A stretch of DNA of 64,000 bases from SIG701 sp045577175. Its GTDB lineage: Bacteria > Bacillota > Clostridia > Oscillospirales > CAG-272. This document shows positions 41,411 to 49,640 of the stretch, piece by piece. A model generated the notes under the pieces. That model had not been told where the DNA came from and searched no databases. It saw only the letters and a program-made list of their open reading frames with translations. Where the stretch lies: contig JAZNHT010000017.1 of NCBI GenBank assembly GCA_045577175.1, forward strand, positions 1-64,000. Reading direction: 5' to 3'. Every line of letters begins with the position of its first letter. Position 1 is the stretch's first letter. Position numbers and translations under genes: made by a program.

Positions 41411-41906
41411 TACTGCCACGGTGGAAACGGCAAAAATACAAGAGGTGTCGGTGACCGCTGTTTTTCCCGTGTTGGAGGAGCTTCTTTCCGTCGGGACGAG
41501 CGTGGAGATCACGGTCAGCGGAAACAGTATGTATCCGATGCTGAAGCATCAGATCAGCCGTGTACGTCTTGCTCCCGTCGGAGCTTTGCGGATAGGCGAT
41601 CTTCCGCTTTACCGTAGGGAGAACGGCGCATATGTTCTGCACCGTATCGTCGGACGGAAGGAAGGCGGCTATGTCTGCTGCGGAGACAATCAGCGCGAGC
41701 TTGAATTTGGCATCCGTCGGGAGCAGATTGTCGCTGTAGCGACCGATTATTACCGCAATGACCGTTGGCGATCCTGTGCATCATGGTCGTACAGGATGTA
41801 TGCACGCGTGTGGATTGCGATTCGTCCGTGTCGCCACGCCTTTCTGTCGGTCGGTCGGTGGGTGTTTCGGCTTCTCAGGCGGGCGAAAAATCACTTCGAA
41901 AAGTAA
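41376..41906 (+). CDS. S24/S26 family signal-peptidase-like protein
   Basis: A 176-aa protein. The nucleophile motif is VSGNSMYPMLKH. LRIGDLPLYRRENGAYVLHRIVGRKEGGYVCCGDNQ follows, the box where type I signal peptidases have their catalytic Lys. Here the sequence is LHR, so a Ser-His pair as in ER/archaeal types is likely. There is no N-terminal membrane helix, and a C-terminal basic/aromatic helix may touch the membrane. Such proteins recur beside PqqD and nucleotidyltransferase genes. It could cleave the giant protein, the peptide or another exported partner. The start at 41376 is the best ATG but its ribosome site is weak. It overlaps the preceding gene. Confidence 0.8.
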   Translation: MAILISADLEADTATVETAKIQEVSVTAVFPVLEELLSVGTSVEITVSGNSMYPMLKHQISRVRLAPVGALRIGDLPLYRRENGAYVLHRIVGRKEGGYVCCGDNQRELEFGIRREQIVAVATDYYRNDRWRSCASWSYRMYARVWIAIRPCRHAFLSVGRWVFRLLRRAKNHFEK

Positions 41907-41909
41907 AAG

Positions 41910-41939
41910 AACCCTTGCTGCGCTATCGCAGCAAGGGTT
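41910..41939. terminator. Bidirectional terminator ending the surface/peptide cluster
   Basis: AACCCTTGCTGCG, loop CTAT, CGCAGCAAGGGTT, then T. It is convergent with rsmA. Confidence 0.9.
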
Positions 41940-41941
41940 TG

Positions 41942-42862
41942 TCATTTCATGATTTCAGCCGTCAGACGGCAGAAATCGAGGGGGGATAGCTTCTCGCCGC
42001 GGATGTCCGTGCGGATACCGAGGGAGGCAAGCGCCGCCTCCGTTTTTTCTTTCGGAAACAGAGAAGAAAGCGCATTTGGGAGTGCCTTGCGCCGCATGAC
42101 AAATGCCGTATCGATTACCGCAGTCAGCTTGTCAAAATACGGAGCGAACCCGTCACCCGTCGGGCAGTCGGGATACAGATCACGGAGCCCATTCGGATAT
42201 GTGTCAATCTGTAAAACGGCGGATTCCACCTTCGGAACAGGATAGAAATTGCCTGCCGATACGGTAAAAGCACGCCTTGCGCACCCATGCAGAGCGAGCA
42301 GAACGGAGGTCGCGCTGTAATCGCGGTCGCCTGCCTCGGCGCACACGCGGTCAGCAAATTCGCGCTGTACGAGCAGCGTAATGCGCGTGATAGGCGATGT
42401 TCCGTCAGGGCGGTACGCATCCAGCAGAGCAGTGAGAATCGGCGTCGTGATGTAATACGGCAGATTTGCGCAGACGTGCACCGATCCTCCGTCTGCGATC
42501 TCGCCGATCAGCGCGCGTGCGTCCGTTTTCATGAAATCGGCGTGGATGACGCGCACGTTTTCGCAGTCGGAAAGCGTCTCGGCGAGGACGGGGATCAGTC
42601 CGTCATCGATCTCCACCGCCGTGACGGCAGGATACCGTGCGGCAAGCTCGCGCGTCAAAGCCCCGATGCCGGGACCGATTTCGAGCACGCGCACGCTGTC
42701 CGCGTTTTCTCGCGCAAATACAGGCTCGGTATATGCCGAGGTGTCCGCAATTTCCTCGGGGATGGCGGCATTCACAAGAAAATTCTGCCCGAACGATTTG
42801 CGCGGCGCGATGCCGTGCTTTTCCATAAGGGCGCGGATTTCCGTAAGATTACATAAATTCAT
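41942..42862 (-). CDS. rsmA: 16S rRNA dimethyladenosine transferase
   Basis: KsgA/RsmA methylates two adjacent adenines near the 3' end of 16S rRNA during small-subunit maturation. It is 306 aa. Motifs: PRKSFGQNFLVN (N-terminal), SAM-binding VLEIGPGIGALTRELA, acidic VEIDDGLIPVL, DFMKTDA, and the catalytic NLPYYITTPIL. The ATG at 42862 follows AGGTG. The in-frame TTG upstream is unneeded. It is separated from the upstream glyQS by a terminator. Confidence 0.96.
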   Translation of the reverse strand: MNLCNLTEIRALMEKHGIAPRKSFGQNFLVNAAIPEEIADTSAYTEPVFARENADSVRVLEIGPGIGALTRELAARYPAVTAVEIDDGLIPVLAETLSDCENVRVIHADFMKTDARALIGEIADGGSVHVCANLPYYITTPILTALLDAYRPDGTSPITRITLLVQREFADRVCAEAGDRDYSATSVLLALHGCARRAFTVSAGNFYPVPKVESAVLQIDTYPNGLRDLYPDCPTGDGFAPYFDKLTAVIDTAFVMRRKALPNALSSLFPKEKTEAALASLGIRTDIRGEKLSPLDFCRLTAEIMK

Positions 42863-42884
42863 ATCGTACACCTGATGCAAGAAA

Positions 42885-42903
42885 GGGGGGCTGTATGCCC
42901 CCC
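42885..42903 (-). terminator. Terminator of glyQS
   Basis: Minus strand: GGGGGGC, 5-nt loop, GCCCCCC, then TTTCTT. Confidence 0.75.
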
Positions 42904-42910
42904 GATTTGA

Positions 42911-44320
42911 TTAAAATGCGATCTTTTCTGCGATGTAGGACTCAAGATCCGCGATCGGAATACGAACCTGCTCCATCGTGTCGCGGTCGCGCACGGTGAC
43001 ACAGCCGTCCTCTTTGGATTCAAAGTCGTAGGTGATGCAAAGCGGCGTGCCGATCTCGTCCTCGCGGCGGTAGCGCTTGCCGATCGAGCCTGCGTCATCG
43101 TAGTCCACCATGAACGTCTTGGACAGACGTGCGTAGATTTCGCCTGCCTCCTCAGAGAGCTTTTTCGAAAGCGGCAGAACGGCAGCCTTGAACGGAGCCA
43201 GTGCCGGATGCAGGTGCATGACAACGCGTACATCGTTTTTCTCTGCGTCAATGATTTCCTCATCGTATGCCTCAACGAGGAATGCGAGCGTTACGCGGTC
43301 TGCGCCGAGCGACGGCTCAACAACGTAAGGGACGTATTTTTCGTTCGTTTCGGGATCGAAGTACTCCATCGGCTCGCCGGAGTGATTCTGGTGCTGGGTG
43401 AGGTCGTAGTCCGTGCGGTCAGCGATACCCCACAGCTCGCCCCAACCGAACGGGAACATGAACTCGAAGTCCGTCGTAGCCTTGGAGTAGAAGGAGAGCT
43501 CCTCCGGATCGTGGTCGCGCAGGCGGAGATTCTCCTTGGCGATGCCGAGATTGTAAAGGAAATCAGCGCAGTATCCTCTCCAGTAGGTGAACCACTCCAG
43601 GTCGGTGCCGGGCTTGCAGAAGAACTCCAGCTCCATCTGCTCAAACTCGCGCGTACGGAACGTGAAGTTACCGGGCGTGATCTCGTTGCGGAAGGACTTA
43701 CCGATCTGCGCAACGCCGAAGGGAACCTTCTTGCGGGAGGTGCGGGCGATATTTTTGAAGTTGACGAAGATGCCCTGTGCCGTTTCGGGACGGAGATACA
43801 GCGTGTTTGTGCTGTCCTCGGTAACGCCCTGGAACGTCTTGAACATCAGGTTGAACTTACGGATGTCGGTGAAATCCTTCGAACCGCAGTCGGGGCAGAC
43901 GATGCCGTGCTCTGCGATGTATGCGGAGAGCTGCTCGTTCGACCAGCCGCCCGGGTTGTCGGCGAGACCGTTTGCGGCGGCATAATCCTCAATCAGCTTG
44001 TCCGCGCGGTGACGGGTCTTACATGCCTTACAGTCCATCAGCGGATCGGAGAAGCCGCCGAGGTGACCGGAGGCCACCCACGTCTCGGGATTCATCAGAA
44101 TGGCGGAGTCAAGACCGACGTTGTACGGGCTCTCCTGCACGAATTTCTTCCACCAGGCGCGCTTGACGTTGTTCTTCAGTTCAACGCCGAGAGGACCGTA
44201 GTCCCAGGAATTGGCGAGACCGCCGTAGATTTCGGAGCCTGCGTAAACGAAGCCTCTGTTTTTGCAGAGAGCAACGACTTTTTCCATCGTTTTTTCGGTG
44301 TTGGGCATGCGTGTACTCAT
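42911..44320 (-). CDS. glyQS: Glycyl-tRNA synthetase (alpha2 type)
   Basis: Charges tRNA-Gly, 469 aa, the single-chain homodimer type found in Firmicutes and eukaryotes. Class II motifs are visible: motif 1 region WWKKFVQESPYNVGLDSAILM, motif 2 (FRNEITPGNFTFRTREFEQMELEFF), and motif 3 GADRVTLAFL. The N-terminal GFVYAGSEIYGGLANSWDYGPLG is diagnostic. The anticodon-binding domain forms the C terminus (VRVVMHLHPALAPFKAAVLPL). AAGGAT precedes the ATG. The LCP-like gene lies 40 bp upstream in the same direction with no terminator between, so the two may be cotranscribed. Confidence 0.97.
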   Translation of the reverse strand: MSTRMPNTEKTMEKVVALCKNRGFVYAGSEIYGGLANSWDYGPLGVELKNNVKRAWWKKFVQESPYNVGLDSAILMNPETWVASGHLGGFSDPLMDCKACKTRHRADKLIEDYAAANGLADNPGGWSNEQLSAYIAEHGIVCPDCGSKDFTDIRKFNLMFKTFQGVTEDSTNTLYLRPETAQGIFVNFKNIARTSRKKVPFGVAQIGKSFRNEITPGNFTFRTREFEQMELEFFCKPGTDLEWFTYWRGYCADFLYNLGIAKENLRLRDHDPEELSFYSKATTDFEFMFPFGWGELWGIADRTDYDLTQHQNHSGEPMEYFDPETNEKYVPYVVEPSLGADRVTLAFLVEAYDEEIIDAEKNDVRVVMHLHPALAPFKAAVLPLSKKLSEEAGEIYARLSKTFMVDYDDAGSIGKRYRREDEIGTPLCITYDFESKEDGCVTVRDRDTMEQVRIPIADLESYIAEKIAF

Positions 44321-44360
44321 AGTGTGGAGTATCCTTTCGAAGATATATGATTATGTTTGA

Positions 44361-45488
44361 TTAACTGTTGTTTGTGCCTATGACCTTGCGATAGCTTTTG
44401 AACATAACGATACCGGACGCGGTGCTCGGAGAAAACCAGGCATTTTCCGTCTCTGTTGCGGATATGTATCTGCCGGGATAGTCCAGCGTTTTGACTGTGA
44501 AGGTATCACTGCTTATCGCACAGATGAGCTCCATACGGGACACGAGATCCTTTGTCGTGAAATTCGAGTCAATCCAGCCGCTTTCATAGATTTTGTCGTA
44601 GAATGCGGTAAATTCCGCCTGCGGAAGTGCGGTAACCTTTGTCAAAATCGCGGAGAGAATGTCCACTAAAAGATCGTTTCGATCCGCGAGTGCCGCAGCG
44701 GAGGAGTAGTCCTCCCACATCATCAATGCGATCGAGCCGGCACCGTCAATGGTGTTGCTTCCGATCGTGTAAAACGGTTCCGTGAAGCCATCCTCCGGCC
44801 TCTGCGAGGTGGAAACGCGACCGTCGTAGTACAGTTCTTCCTTCAGATAGAGTGGGAAGCCGCCCATTTCAAAGACGATGTCGTAAAGCTCGGTCACGTT
44901 GACGTGCAGATGAAAATCAATGGTAAGACCGGTCATCGCGGCGACCTGATCGACGATGTAATTTTTACCGTACAGGTTATAAAGATCGCCGAGCGTGTGA
45001 TCGCCTGTCGGCGTGTTTACACGTGTGATGGCAGGGAAGACGGTGTATGTAAATTCTTTCCGTTCCTTGTCTGCGCGGAGAAGCACGGTAGCCACGGCAC
45101 GCGGATAGCGGTACTCTTTGCCGAGAAGCCCGAACTCTCCCGTTTCTCCCGCTTCCAGCTGTTCCTTGAGCGTGTCCTGATCGGGGAAGTAATCGTCAAA
45201 CATATCGGACTGATAATCCGTTACGATAAAGAGCATGTTGAAGGAGTCACCCTGGATGGACGCATCCGGGTCGTCATTGACGGAGGGATTGTCGGGCACA
45301 GAGGTGTCGGACGGGGACGGATTGCCGCTGTTTTCGGGAGTGAGAATCCCCTCCAGCTCACTGGATTCCGCCGCGAAAATGCCCGTGATCGTGTTGGTGA
45401 GGAATTTCGTGGCAAAATATGCCGCCGAGCCGAAAATGAGCGCAGCAATCAGAAAGGTTATGAAAAAATTCTTCAGTGCCGAGAGCAT
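44361..45488 (-). CDS. LytR-CpsA-Psr (LCP)-like membrane protein
   Basis: A 375-aa protein with one N-terminal membrane anchor (LKNFFITFLIAALIFGSAAYFA), a Ser/Pro/Asp linker to about residue 78, and an extracytoplasmic domain. SFNMLFIVTDYQ, AVATVLLRADKERKEFTYTVFPAITRVN and LYNLYGKNYIVDQVAAMTGL follow the LCP order. LCP enzymes attach secondary wall polymers to peptidoglycan. Several catalytic Arg/Asp positions look altered (VTDY for GxDxR; FPAITRV for IPRDT), so it may be a divergent or non-catalytic member. AAAGGAGG precedes the ATG. Confidence 0.8.
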   Translation of the reverse strand: MLSALKNFFITFLIAALIFGSAAYFATKFLTNTITGIFAAESSELEGILTPENSGNPSPSDTSVPDNPSVNDDPDASIQGDSFNMLFIVTDYQSDMFDDYFPDQDTLKEQLEAGETGEFGLLGKEYRYPRAVATVLLRADKERKEFTYTVFPAITRVNTPTGDHTLGDLYNLYGKNYIVDQVAAMTGLTIDFHLHVNVTELYDIVFEMGGFPLYLKEELYYDGRVSTSQRPEDGFTEPFYTIGSNTIDGAGSIALMMWEDYSSAAALADRNDLLVDILSAILTKVTALPQAEFTAFYDKIYESGWIDSNFTTKDLVSRMELICAISSDTFTVKTLDYPGRYISATETENAWFSPSTASGIVMFKSYRKVIGTNNS

Positions 45489-45519
45489 ACAAAACCTCCT
45501 TTACTGTACCATACCAATA

Positions 45520-45548
45520 ATTATATAATAATTTTCAGGAAAAAGCAA
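45520..45548 (-). promoter_or_regulatory. Promoter of the LCP-like gene
   Basis: Minus strand: TTGCTT (45543-45548), 17-bp spacer, TATAAT (45520-45525). Confidence 0.75.
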
Positions 45549-45632
45549 TAGGTAAATTTGTGAAGTACGGTATTTCAGACGAAAAAACGGAAAAAATGTT
45601 TCCGTAAAGAGCGGTTTGGCGAGAAAAAACTC

Positions 45633-45661
45633 TTGACAAAAAAAGCCGCTCGTTGTATAAT
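45633..45661 (+). promoter_or_regulatory. Promoter of the HPr-like gene
   Basis: TTGACA (45633-45638), 17-bp spacer, TATAAT (45656-45661): a full-consensus promoter. Confidence 0.92.
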
Positions 45662-45725
45662 GATTTGTGTAAGGTTTTGGTAAAATATCAAACTTATACG
45701 AATTCACCTAAAGGAGATGCTTGCT

Positions 45726-45968
45726 ATGAAAGAAGTAAAAATTCGTTTGTCCTCTATTCAGGACGTCCGTACGTTTGTGGATACGGTGACCAAGTATAAT
45801 ATCGATATAGATCTGTCCTCCGGACGTTACGTGGTTGATGCGAAATCTATCATGGGTATCTTCAGTCTGGATCTGCTCAGTCCGATTACGCTGGTTGCAC
45901 AGACGGACGATGCCGCGCAGGTAGAGGCACTTCTTGCCGATCTGAAGGATTTCATCGTAGAGGAATAA
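45726..45968 (+). CDS. HPr/Crh-like protein lacking the active-site His
   Basis: An 80-aa protein of the HPr fold. DAKSIMGIFSLDLLSPITL matches the Ser46 regulatory helix of HPr (KSIMGxxSL). The site of the phosphorylatable His15 (GIHARPA in HPr) reads SIQDVRT, with Gln in place of His, as in Bacillus Crh. It therefore should not carry PTS phosphate but could be phosphorylated on the KSIMG serine by HPr kinase and act as a regulator. AAAGGAG lies 9 nt before ATG 45726. It has a consensus promoter and its own terminator. Confidence 0.88.
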   Translation: MKEVKIRLSSIQDVRTFVDTVTKYNIDIDLSSGRYVVDAKSIMGIFSLDLLSPITLVAQTDDAAQVEALLADLKDFIVEE

Positions 45969-45981
45969 AGAAAAGCAAAAG

Positions 45982-46008
45982 AAAAAGGACGGGTGACCGT
46001 CCTTTTTT
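45982..46008. terminator. Bidirectional terminator
   Basis: AAAAAGGACGG, loop GTGA, CCGTCCTTTTTT, between convergent genes. Confidence 0.92.
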
Positions 46009-46011
46009 GTT

Positions 46012-47760
46012 TTACTGTGCGAACTGGCTGTTGTACAGATTTGCGTAAAATCCGTCTTTGGCGAGCAGCTCGCCGTGCCGTCCCTGCTCGACGATGTTGC
46101 CGTCACGCATCACGAGGATTACATCCGCCTCACGGATTGTGGAGAGACGGTGCGCCACGATGAAGCTCGTGCGTCCTTTCATCATGCGTGCAAACGCCTC
46201 CTGAATCTTTGCTTCGGTGCGCGTGTCGATCGAGGAGGTCGCCTCGTCCAGAATCAGAATCGGCGGCAGGCAGAGCATCACGCGTGTGATACAGAGCAGC
46301 TGCTTTTGTCCCGCGGACAGGCTGCCTCCGTCCTCGCCGATTACGGTATCGTATCCGTCGGGCAGACGGCGGATGAAGCTGTGCGCGTGTGCCGCTTTCG
46401 CCGCATCGATCATTTCTTCGTCGGTTGCGTCGGGACGTCCCATTTTGATGTTCTCGCGGATCGTGCCCGATTTCAGCCACGTGTCCTGGAGTACCATACC
46501 GATGTTCTGCCTCAGCGAGGCGCGTGTGAGAGCGCGGATGTCCGTGCCGTCGGCAAGGATGGCACCGGCATCTACGTCGTAAAAACGCATCAGCAGATTG
46601 ATGACCGTCGTTTTTCCGCATCCGGTCGGTCCGACAATGGCGACGCGCTGTCCCGGGCGCACGTGCAGATTGAAATCGCGGATCAGCGGTCGCTCGGGTA
46701 CGTAGGAGAACGATACCTCCTTTACGTCAATTTCTCCTGAGGCTTCCGTTAAAACGGCGGCGTCCGCTTGGTCGGGCGTCTCCGTCGGCGCTTCGATCAG
46801 CTCAAACAGACGGGAGGCACACGCCAGCGCATTTTGCAGCTCCGTGATGACGCCCGAGATTTCGTTGAAAGGCTTCGCGTACTGCGTTGCGTAGCTGAGA
46901 AAGCACGTCAGTCCGCCGACCGTGATCGCACCCAAAAGGGCGGCAAACGCGCCCGAAAGCGCAACGGCGGCGTAGATCAGGTTGTTCAGCACTCTTGTGC
47001 TCGGATTGACCAGGGAAGAGAAGAACACCGCCTTGAGGGAGCATTTTTCGAGCCTATCCCCAATCTCATCGAATTGCAGAAGTACGTCGTCCTCCTTTGA
47101 AAATGCCTGCACGACCTTCTGCCCGGAGAGCATTTCGTCAATCAGCGCGGTCTGCTCACCGCGCACCTCCGACTGCGCACGGAAGAAACGGTACGTTTTT
47201 GTTGCGATAAACCGTGCCAGAAGGAGCGACATCGGCGTCAGAACAACGACCACCGCCGTGATGCCCACGTGGATTGTCAGCATGAATACAAGCGTGCCGA
47301 GGATCGTTACAACGCCGGTGAACAGCTGTGTGAAGCCCATCAGAAGCCCGTCTGCCAGCTGATCCGCGTCGGTGATGACACGGCTGACCGTCGCGCCTGT
47401 CGGATGCGTGTCGGTGTAGGAAAGCGGCAGCTTCTGAATCCGTGAGAACGCTTCGTTTCTGAGATCGCGTACCACGCCGTAGGTAATGCGGTTGTTTATC
47501 ATGTTCATGATCCACTGCGAAAGTGCCGCGCCGGCAACAATCACGATAATCTTCAAAAGAAGCGGTCGGATCACGTCAAAGCGCACCGCCCCCGCCTCGG
47601 TGATTGCGTCGATTGCCTCACCGATGAGGATCGGGACGTAGAGCGACAGTGCCACGGTTACGGTGGCAAGCAGCAGGGAGAAAATCAGAAAAACGCGGTA
47701 TTTTTTGATGTGAGACAGCACCTTTCCGAGCGTGCCGCGCGAGGCTTTTTCTTTTGCCAT
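46012..47760 (-). CDS. ABC exporter half-transporter, canonical ATP site subunit
   Basis: Membrane-spanning ABC-type exporter with fused ATPase, 582 aa. Six helices lie in residues 20-310. ATPase motifs: Walker A GPTGCGKTT, Q-loop NIGMVLQDTWL, signature SLSAGQKQLL, Walker B ILILDEATSSIDT with the catalytic Glu, and H-loop IVAHRLSTI. The start at 47760 overlaps the stop of the upstream half-transporter by ATGA. Together they form a heterodimer of the BmrCD/LmrCD/TM287-288 type, exporting drugs, lipids or peptides. The terminator at 45982 ends the transcript. Confidence 0.94.
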   Translation of the reverse strand: MAKEKASRGTLGKVLSHIKKYRVFLIFSLLLATVTVALSLYVPILIGEAIDAITEAGAVRFDVIRPLLLKIIVIVAGAALSQWIMNMINNRITYGVVRDLRNEAFSRIQKLPLSYTDTHPTGATVSRVITDADQLADGLLMGFTQLFTGVVTILGTLVFMLTIHVGITAVVVVLTPMSLLLARFIATKTYRFFRAQSEVRGEQTALIDEMLSGQKVVQAFSKEDDVLLQFDEIGDRLEKCSLKAVFFSSLVNPSTRVLNNLIYAAVALSGAFAALLGAITVGGLTCFLSYATQYAKPFNEISGVITELQNALACASRLFELIEAPTETPDQADAAVLTEASGEIDVKEVSFSYVPERPLIRDFNLHVRPGQRVAIVGPTGCGKTTVINLLMRFYDVDAGAILADGTDIRALTRASLRQNIGMVLQDTWLKSGTIRENIKMGRPDATDEEMIDAAKAAHAHSFIRRLPDGYDTVIGEDGGSLSAGQKQLLCITRVMLCLPPILILDEATSSIDTRTEAKIQEAFARMMKGRTSFIVAHRLSTIREADVILVMRDGNIVEQGRHGELLAKDGFYANLYNSQFAQ

Positions 47761-49487
47761 CAGACTGCCGCCTCCTTTTTGAACTGGGAATCGTAGATCT
47801 CGCGGTAGATTTCGCACGTTTCAAGCAGAGATTCGTGCGTGCCGATCGCGGCAATCTCGCCGTCATCAAGCACGATGATCTGATCCGCGTGCGCGATCGA
47901 TGAGGTGCGCTGGGAGACGATGAATACGGTCATCTCGCCGTCCAGTGCCTTGAGCGCACGGCGGAGGGCGGCATCCGTTGCAAAATCGAGCGCGGATGCG
48001 CTGTCGTCCAGAATCAGAATCTCCGGCTTCCGCACAAGCGCCCGTGCAATCGTCAAACGCTGTCTCTGTCCGCCGGACAGATTCCGTCCGCCTGCCTCAA
48101 TCACGAAGTCCAGACCGCCGTCCTTGTCCTCCACGACCTTCTTTGCCTGCGCGGTCTCCAGTGCCGCCCACAGCTCTGCATCCGTCGCGTCGGGATTGCC
48201 GTAGAGAAGATTCTCGCGCACGGTGCCGCGGAAAAGGAGTGCCTTTTGCGGTACGGTGCCGATCTTTTTGCGGAGCACGTCCGTGTCATAGGCGCGGACA
48301 TCCACGCCGCCGACCGTCACACAGCCCTCGCTTACGTCATAGAATCGCGGGATCAGGTTCACGAGCGATGTTTTGCCGCTGCCCGTGCCGCCGATTACGC
48401 CGACAGTCTCTCCTTTTTTTACGGAGAGGGAAATTTTCTCCAGCGAGGGCGCACCTGCACCGCGGTAGGTGAGCATCACGTTTTCAAAACGTACCGCATC
48501 ATCGTTTTTGACATCTGCCGAAATTTCGGGATACTCCTTCATCCCCGCAGGGATTTCGAGCACCGCCTCCACGCGGTTTCCGCAGGCGACCGCTTTCGTG
48601 ATCGTGATAAACAGATCCGCCGCCTTGATAAGCTCAATAAGAATCTGCGACATATAGTTGTACAAAGCAATCACGGCACCCTGCGTGAGGATACCTGCCT
48701 GAACGCGGAGCGCGCCCTTGTGAATCAGCCATACGGTTGCGAGATTGATGATGACGAACGTCACGGGATTCATGAGTGCGGAGATGCGCCCGACAAATTT
48801 CTGCCGTGCGGTGAGCGCGTCGTTCTTTTCGCGGAAATCCGCCTCCTCCGTCTTTTCTCGGCAGAACGCGCGGATCACACGGATGCCCGTGAGATTCTCG
48901 CGCACCGATCTGAGCACGCCGTCAAGTGCCTTCTGCACCTTTTTGTAAAGCGGAATGCTTGCAAGCATCACGCTGAAAACAACGACGAAAAGGGCAGGGA
49001 TGGCGACCGCAAACGTGAGCGCGGCCTTCGTGTCGATCGTGAACGCCATGACCATTGCGCCGAACACGACGAACGGCGAACGGAGCAGCAGGCGGAGCGA
49101 GAGATTCACACCCGTCTGAATCTGATTCATGTCGCTCGTGATACGGGTAATCATCGTGGAGGTGCCAAGCGTGTCGAGCTCCTCATAGGAGAGCTTGCCC
49201 AGATGTGCAAACAAAGCGTGCTTGACGCGCGTGACGAATCCGACCGCGGTTTTGGCGGCGAAATACTGCGCCGTGATCGAAAACAGATACCCGACAATGC
49301 CGAGTGCGGCGAGAAGCAGGCACATCCGCAGGATGTAGCCCTTGTCCGCGTTCCCGATGCCCTTGTCAATTACGTTGGCGATTACCAGCGGCACGAGCAG
49401 CTCCAAGGTCGCCTCAATCAGCTTGAAAAGCGGACTCAGAACGATCGCGCGTCCGTACCCCTTCATGTATACAAACAGCTTTTTCAC
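47760..49487 (-). CDS. ABC exporter half-transporter, degenerate ATP site subunit
   Basis: A 575-aa membrane/ATPase fusion. Walker A is GGTGSGKTS and the signature is LSGGQRQRL, but Walker B is ILILDDSASALDF (Asp for the catalytic Glu) and the H-loop is IVSQRTSSI (Gln for His). These substitutions mark the degenerate site of heterodimeric exporters, matching the canonical subunit encoded next. The start is set at GTG 49487 because AAGGA lies 7 nt before it; a TTG two codons upstream is too close to that site. A weak promoter with TATACT lies just upstream. Confidence 0.92.
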   Translation of the reverse strand: MKKLFVYMKGYGRAIVLSPLFKLIEATLELLVPLVIANVIDKGIGNADKGYILRMCLLLAALGIVGYLFSITAQYFAAKTAVGFVTRVKHALFAHLGKLSYEELDTLGTSTMITRITSDMNQIQTGVNLSLRLLLRSPFVVFGAMVMAFTIDTKAALTFAVAIPALFVVVFSVMLASIPLYKKVQKALDGVLRSVRENLTGIRVIRAFCREKTEEADFREKNDALTARQKFVGRISALMNPVTFVIINLATVWLIHKGALRVQAGILTQGAVIALYNYMSQILIELIKAADLFITITKAVACGNRVEAVLEIPAGMKEYPEISADVKNDDAVRFENVMLTYRGAGAPSLEKISLSVKKGETVGVIGGTGSGKTSLVNLIPRFYDVSEGCVTVGGVDVRAYDTDVLRKKIGTVPQKALLFRGTVRENLLYGNPDATDAELWAALETAQAKKVVEDKDGGLDFVIEAGGRNLSGGQRQRLTIARALVRKPEILILDDSASALDFATDAALRRALKALDGEMTVFIVSQRTSSIAHADQIIVLDDGEIAAIGTHESLLETCEIYREIYDSQFKKEAAV

Positions 49488-49578
49488 AGTCAAATCCTTT
49501 TCTGTCTGAATTTTTACCTATACAGTATAGCATAAAATTTCCCGTTTGAAAAGTGCCTTTTTGATTTTCGCCGTACTC

Positions 49579-49607
49579 TTGACAAAAACGTGCGTATGCG
49601 GTACAAT
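49579..49607 (+). promoter_or_regulatory. Promoter of the M18 aminopeptidase gene
   Basis: TTGACA (49579-49584), 17-bp spacer, TACAAT (49602-49607). Confidence 0.88.
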
Positions 49608-49640
49608 TTTATCATAAGATGTACCGAGAGGAGAATCATT

